The position numbers and the translations under genes were made by a program. The notes beneath the pieces were generated by a model that did no database searches, was not told the origin of the DNA, and saw nothing but the letters and a program-made list of their open reading frames with translations. Shown piece after piece: positions 24,787 through 27,262 of a stretch of DNA of 27,262 bases; positions within the stretch are counted from its first letter, which is position 1, and the number at the start of each line of letters is the position of its first letter. Source of the stretch: BTRG01 sp036986275 (GTDB lineage Bacteria > Pseudomonadota > Gammaproteobacteria > Acidiferrobacterales > SZUA-150); assembly GCA_036986275.1 (NCBI GenBank), contig BTRG01000032.1, forward strand, positions 1 to 27,262, in the 5' to 3' direction.

Positions 24787-25409
24787 TATGTTGCCGCCTT
24801 GCCCCGGCGCGCCTTGACCCGGGCGACGGCGGCACGAATCTCATTCTGTAATGCGCTGCGATCAGTGACCCTGTCCTGGCCTGGGGAGGCCTGATTTATT
24901 AACAGGCGTCTCAGCCGTGCCTCGGTGCGTTGTCGTGCATGCCCGGTGAATTCCGGCGAGTACTCGGGCCAGCGCCAGTCGCTATGGATTCCCCCCTGCC
25001 AATCCCGCATGATGATGCAGTCCATGGGGCAGGGTGGCAGGCATAAGTCACAGCCTGTGCAGTCACGCAATAAGACAGTATGCATATGTTTGGCGGCGCC
25101 TATGATGGCATCCACCGGACAGGCTTGTATGCATAATGTGCAACCTATACACAGGGTCTCATCAATAACAGCAATACCACGCGCGCTGTGCTCACCGCAT
25201 TCGGTGTTTAATGGCAGCGCTTCCCGTGCCAACAGTTTTGCCAGTCCCTGGATGGTGATGTCGTTACCCGGCGGGCAACGGTTGATGTCGGCTTCACCGC
25301 TGACAATGGCCTCGGCATAGCTGCGGCAACGGGGGTAGCCGCACTGTGTACACTGGGTTTGCGGCAACCAGGCATCTATTTCATTTATCAGGGTTTCAGC
25401 ATCAGGCAT
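24786..25409 (-). CDS. RnfB/RsxB-like polyferredoxin lacking the membrane anchor
   Basis: A 207-aa iron-sulfur protein. The N-terminal RnfB-type cluster domain has CTQCGYPRC and a following CPPG (about 20-47). Two 4Fe-4S ferredoxin motifs follow: CIGCTLCIQACP and CTGCDLCLPPCP (about 87-135). The remaining 70 residues are basic and unassigned. RnfB of E. coli starts with a hydrophobic helix; here the protein begins directly with MPDAETLINEIDAWLPQTQC, and an in-frame TAA lies two codons before the ATG, so the helix is really absent. No rnfA, C, D, G or E is beside it. A soluble electron carrier, perhaps serving the 4Fe-4S state of Nth or another partner, is inferred. Confidence 0.88.
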   Translation of the reverse strand: MPDAETLINEIDAWLPQTQCTQCGYPRCRSYAEAIVSGEADINRCPPGNDITIQGLAKLLAREALPLNTECGEHSARGIAVIDETLCIGCTLCIQACPVDAIIGAAKHMHTVLLRDCTGCDLCLPPCPMDCIIMRDWQGGIHSDWRWPEYSPEFTGHARQRTEARLRRLLINQASPGQDRVTDRSALQNEIRAAVARVKARRGKAAT

Positions 25410-25528
25410 AAGGCTTTACCGGCCGCGAGTATGGCCAGTGCCGATGTGACATGCAAGCCGTGACGGTATGTCGGTAGTTTTACGTCCGGGTCATGCGTAG
25501 ACTAGGCCTGGAACCAGGTGGATAAGGC

Positions 25529-26818
25529 ATGATAGGCAGCAGTTTCTTAAAAAGTATCACGCGACAGATCCGACGCTCGCGGAAGAAGGTCACTATACTG
25601 TTTACCGATATCGAGGACTCATCTCGTTACTGGGACAAGCATGGCGATGTAAAGGGTCGCCTGCTTATCGATAGACATAACCGGCTTGTTTTTCCTGTTA
25701 TTAAGGCTTTTCATGGTCGCATCGTCAAAACCATAGGCGATGCGGTGATGGCGTCTTTTGCCAAACCGGCTCTGGCACTCAAGGCGGCCATCGCCATACA
25801 GCAGGCCATGGAGCGTGAACGCCGGCTGGATAAAAAATTTCCCCTGCATTTGCGTATTGGCGTACATACAGGCAAGGCCATTGTTGAGCAAGGGGATATA
25901 TTCGGCGATGTCGTGAATGTAGCCTCCCGCATCGAGAGTCGTGGTAAGGCCGATGAGATTCTGGTGTCCAGCATCGTTACCAATAAACTTAAAAATTCAG
26001 ACTATGCCCTGACTAAGAAAGAGCGCTTTACGCCCAAGGGCAAGCGCAGGGCAGTGACGATCTATCGCTGTAATTGGCGGCAACTGGATTCCTTGATAGA
26101 GGGTATTCGCTTTTCAAGCTTCCTGCCCCTGGTAAGGCGTCAGAAGTTTGAGCTGGTTGTTTATCTCATCGCCAGTCTGGCGGCACTCTATGTGCTGTAT
26201 CTGAAATATATTCGCTACGTGATCTCCGACTCCGAGCGTTGGGCCCTGTTTGCCCTCAATCCCCAGGATGTTTTCAATAGCTACCCTCTATTATCAGTGG
26301 GATTGATAATTGCTGGTTCAATCGGTTTTATTCTATTGCTAAGTGCACGCAGTGTGCCGCATTGGTTGATGCGCACGGTAAAAGGAGGGTTTGGTTTTTC
26401 CGTGATGCTCGCACTGAGCTTGTTATTGGCAAACAAGCTTTATCATGAAACAGAAGAACAAAGCCGGCGCATATTGTATTCCTCCGAACATCTGTTTGTA
26501 GAAATACTGGAAGATGGTTTAGGTTTGCGCGACCGGCCTAACATGAAACAGAAGTCTGTCAAGACTTTGCGCGCGGGTGAGTTGCTATTGTTAACTGACG
26601 TTGGTTCATCAGGGGGTATCGTCTGGAACAGGGTGCTCATTGCGGAAAACACCTATGCCTGGTTACCGCGTATCATACCGGCGCAACTGGGTGTGCCCGA
26701 GAAACGTATGACGCTGGCGTATAAATTCTATTTCTATCAAGATGATGCCATGTGGTTGATCATTGCCGCGTTTGGGTTTTTATGGGGAGCCATGAATTTC
26801 AGAATCAGACCGGCTTGA
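25529..26818 (+). CDS. Class III adenylate cyclase with membrane and SH3-like domains
   Basis: A 429-aa protein. The N-terminal class III cyclase domain (about 18-190) keeps the metal-binding D27 (FTDIEDS) and D71 (TIGDAV). Adenine-selecting K67 and D127 and the transition-state pair N130 and R134 (GDVVNVASR) are also present. These favour ATP over GTP. Membrane helices follow at about 208-228, 252-270, 282-300 and near the C-terminus (about 408-425). Between the last two lies an SH3b-like segment (about 312-390, LRDRPNMKQKSVKTLRAGEL ... NRVLIAENTYAWLP). The order, cyclase before membrane and SH3, is reversed from most receptor cyclases. The SH3-like part may sense the envelope. It is divergent from rnfB. 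Confidence 0.88.
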   Translation: MIGSSFLKSITRQIRRSRKKVTILFTDIEDSSRYWDKHGDVKGRLLIDRHNRLVFPVIKAFHGRIVKTIGDAVMASFAKPALALKAAIAIQQAMERERRLDKKFPLHLRIGVHTGKAIVEQGDIFGDVVNVASRIESRGKADEILVSSIVTNKLKNSDYALTKKERFTPKGKRRAVTIYRCNWRQLDSLIEGIRFSSFLPLVRRQKFELVVYLIASLAALYVLYLKYIRYVISDSERWALFALNPQDVFNSYPLLSVGLIIAGSIGFILLLSARSVPHWLMRTVKGGFGFSVMLALSLLLANKLYHETEEQSRRILYSSEHLFVEILEDGLGLRDRPNMKQKSVKTLRAGELLLLTDVGSSGGIVWNRVLIAENTYAWLPRIIPAQLGVPEKRMTLAYKFYFYQDDAMWLIIAAFGFLWGAMNFRIRPA

Positions 26819-26872
26819 GTCATCACTGGCCGGTTAGTGCAACTCGCGTGTCTTATCTCCAAGATCAAATCT

Positions 26873-26907
26873 CGATCGGTGCGGTTCGCAAGCTCACCAC
26901 ACCCTAC
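26873..26907 (-). repeat. Palindromic repeat unit, copy 1 (inverted)
   Basis: A 35-base unit containing TGCGGTTCGCAAGCTCACCA and ending in ACCCTAC. It is the reverse complement of the units at 26930 and 27143, with a few substitutions. The core TGCGGT...ACCGCA can fold into a hairpin. Similar units with a GTAGG(G)TGCGGT start are known to me from several gammaproteobacteria. Confidence 0.65.
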
Positions 26908-26929
26908 GCGGACTGGTCGGTTAGTTCAT

Positions 26930-27048
26930 GTAGGATGCGGTGAGCTTGCGAACCGCATCGATCGGGTCATTCCCCGGCATCTATTGTTACATCCGTTTCG
27001 CAGGCCCAATCCTCTGGGTAGATGCCTCGCCGCACATGCGCATGAAAG
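26930..27048 (+). repeat. 119-bp direct repeat, copy 1
   Basis: These 119 bases occur again without any difference at 27143-27261, giving a 213-base period. The first 35 bases are the palindromic unit GTAGGATGCGGTGAGCTTGC and onward. The rest is unique-looking sequence ending in GCGCATGAAAG. Perfect identity indicates a recent duplication or ongoing homogenisation. No credible coding region lies here. Confidence 0.95.
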
Positions 27049-27054
27049 TTCGCG

Positions 27055-27132
27055 GGCTCACCGCACCCTACACGGGTTGTGACATGTTGTCGTGTCTCGA
27101 TCGGTGCGGTTCGTGGGTTCACCGCACCCTAC
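27055..27132 (-). repeat. Partial and full palindromic units between the direct repeats
   Basis: A half unit, GGCTCACCGCACCCTAC, lies at 27055-27071. A full inverted unit lies at 27098-27132, starting CGATCGGTGCGGTTCGTGGG and ending ACCCTAC. Both are oriented opposite to the flanking 119-bp copies, so neighbouring units can pair as large hairpins in the style of bacterial interspersed mosaic elements. Confidence 0.6.
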
Positions 27133-27142
27133 ATGAGGCCCC

Positions 27143-27261
27143 GTAGGATGCGGTGAGCTTGCGAACCGCATCGATCGGGTCATTCCCCGGCATCTATTGT
27201 TACATCCGTTTCGCAGGCCCAATCCTCTGGGTAGATGCCTCGCCGCACATGCGCATGAAAG
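27143..27261 (+). repeat. 119-bp direct repeat, copy 2 (at the window edge)
   Basis: Identical over all 119 bases to 26930-27048. It ends one base before the window ends, so the array may continue beyond. The base after the repeat differs between copies (T after copy 1, C after copy 2), which fits a copy boundary here. Confidence 0.93.
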
Positions 27262-27262
27262 C

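Noticed and set aside
26752..27146. Short plus-strand open frames across the terminal repeats
   Set aside because: They are generated by the palindromic repeat units and show no family similarity or ribosome binding site.
26870..27262. CRISPR array at the window end
   Set aside because: The repeats are 119 bases long with alternating orientation and a single large spacing, not short uniform repeats with unique spacers.

Overview
The window looks like a chromosomal piece of a gammaproteobacterium with moderate GC. This is inferred from the whole gene set: a short-type ArgG (about 404 aa), a MotY/OmpA-like protein, GloA with the nickel-type ligand set, DUF1841 and FIST proteins, an RnfB/RsxB-like ferredoxin next to nth, and a DUF2282/DUF692/DUF2063 bufferin operon. 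I cannot name a genus. A truncated TusA start hints at sulfur metabolism but does not prove it. No rRNA, tRNA or CRISPR array was seen.

Layout. (1) 1-8236 is an accessory defence-like block. A tightly coupled minus-strand operon encodes an unrecognised 441-aa protein, a large two-motif phospholipase-D-fold protein and an SNF2-type helicase. It stands back-to-back with a plus-strand type IV toxin-antitoxin pair, abiEi-abiEii, whose promoter carries a perfect 12-bp inverted repeat. (2) 8237-9277 is a junction: a DksA/TraR zinc-finger gene and a broken tusA-like start that keeps its ribosome binding site. (3) 9278-14655 holds a MotY-like OmpA protein, argG, and a 1004-aa PAS/GAF/GGDEF/EAL signalling protein. 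(4) 14780-17815 holds gloA, a small membrane protein, and two glycosyltransferase-like genes of the arsenosugar type (TIGR04283 and TIGR04282/DUF2064). These run convergently into a radical-SAM ArsS gene. (5) 17891-22128 is, read on the minus strand, bufA-bufB-bufC, a membrane-anchored FMN glutamate-synthase-like gene, and doxX. (6) 22328-25409 is minus-strand housekeeping: DUF1841 and FIST (overlapping), nth and an rnfB-like ferredoxin (overlapping). (7) 25529-26818 is a class III cyclase with membrane segments and an SH3-like domain. (8) 26870 to the end is a cluster of palindromic repeats that includes a perfect 119-bp direct duplication.

How it fits together. The helicase/PLD/441-aa operon has the logic of an anti-phage system: an ATP-driven DNA translocase, a phosphodiesterase-fold effector and an unknown partner. 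Its genes overlap by 1 to 8 bases, and it sits beside an abortive-infection toxin-antitoxin pair. It does not match the compositions of DISARM, Mokosh, Zorya or Hachiman as I know them, so it is the best candidate here for an undescribed or under-described system. The arsenosugar genes and the copper-linked bufferin operon lie side by side and together suggest metal and metalloid stress handling.
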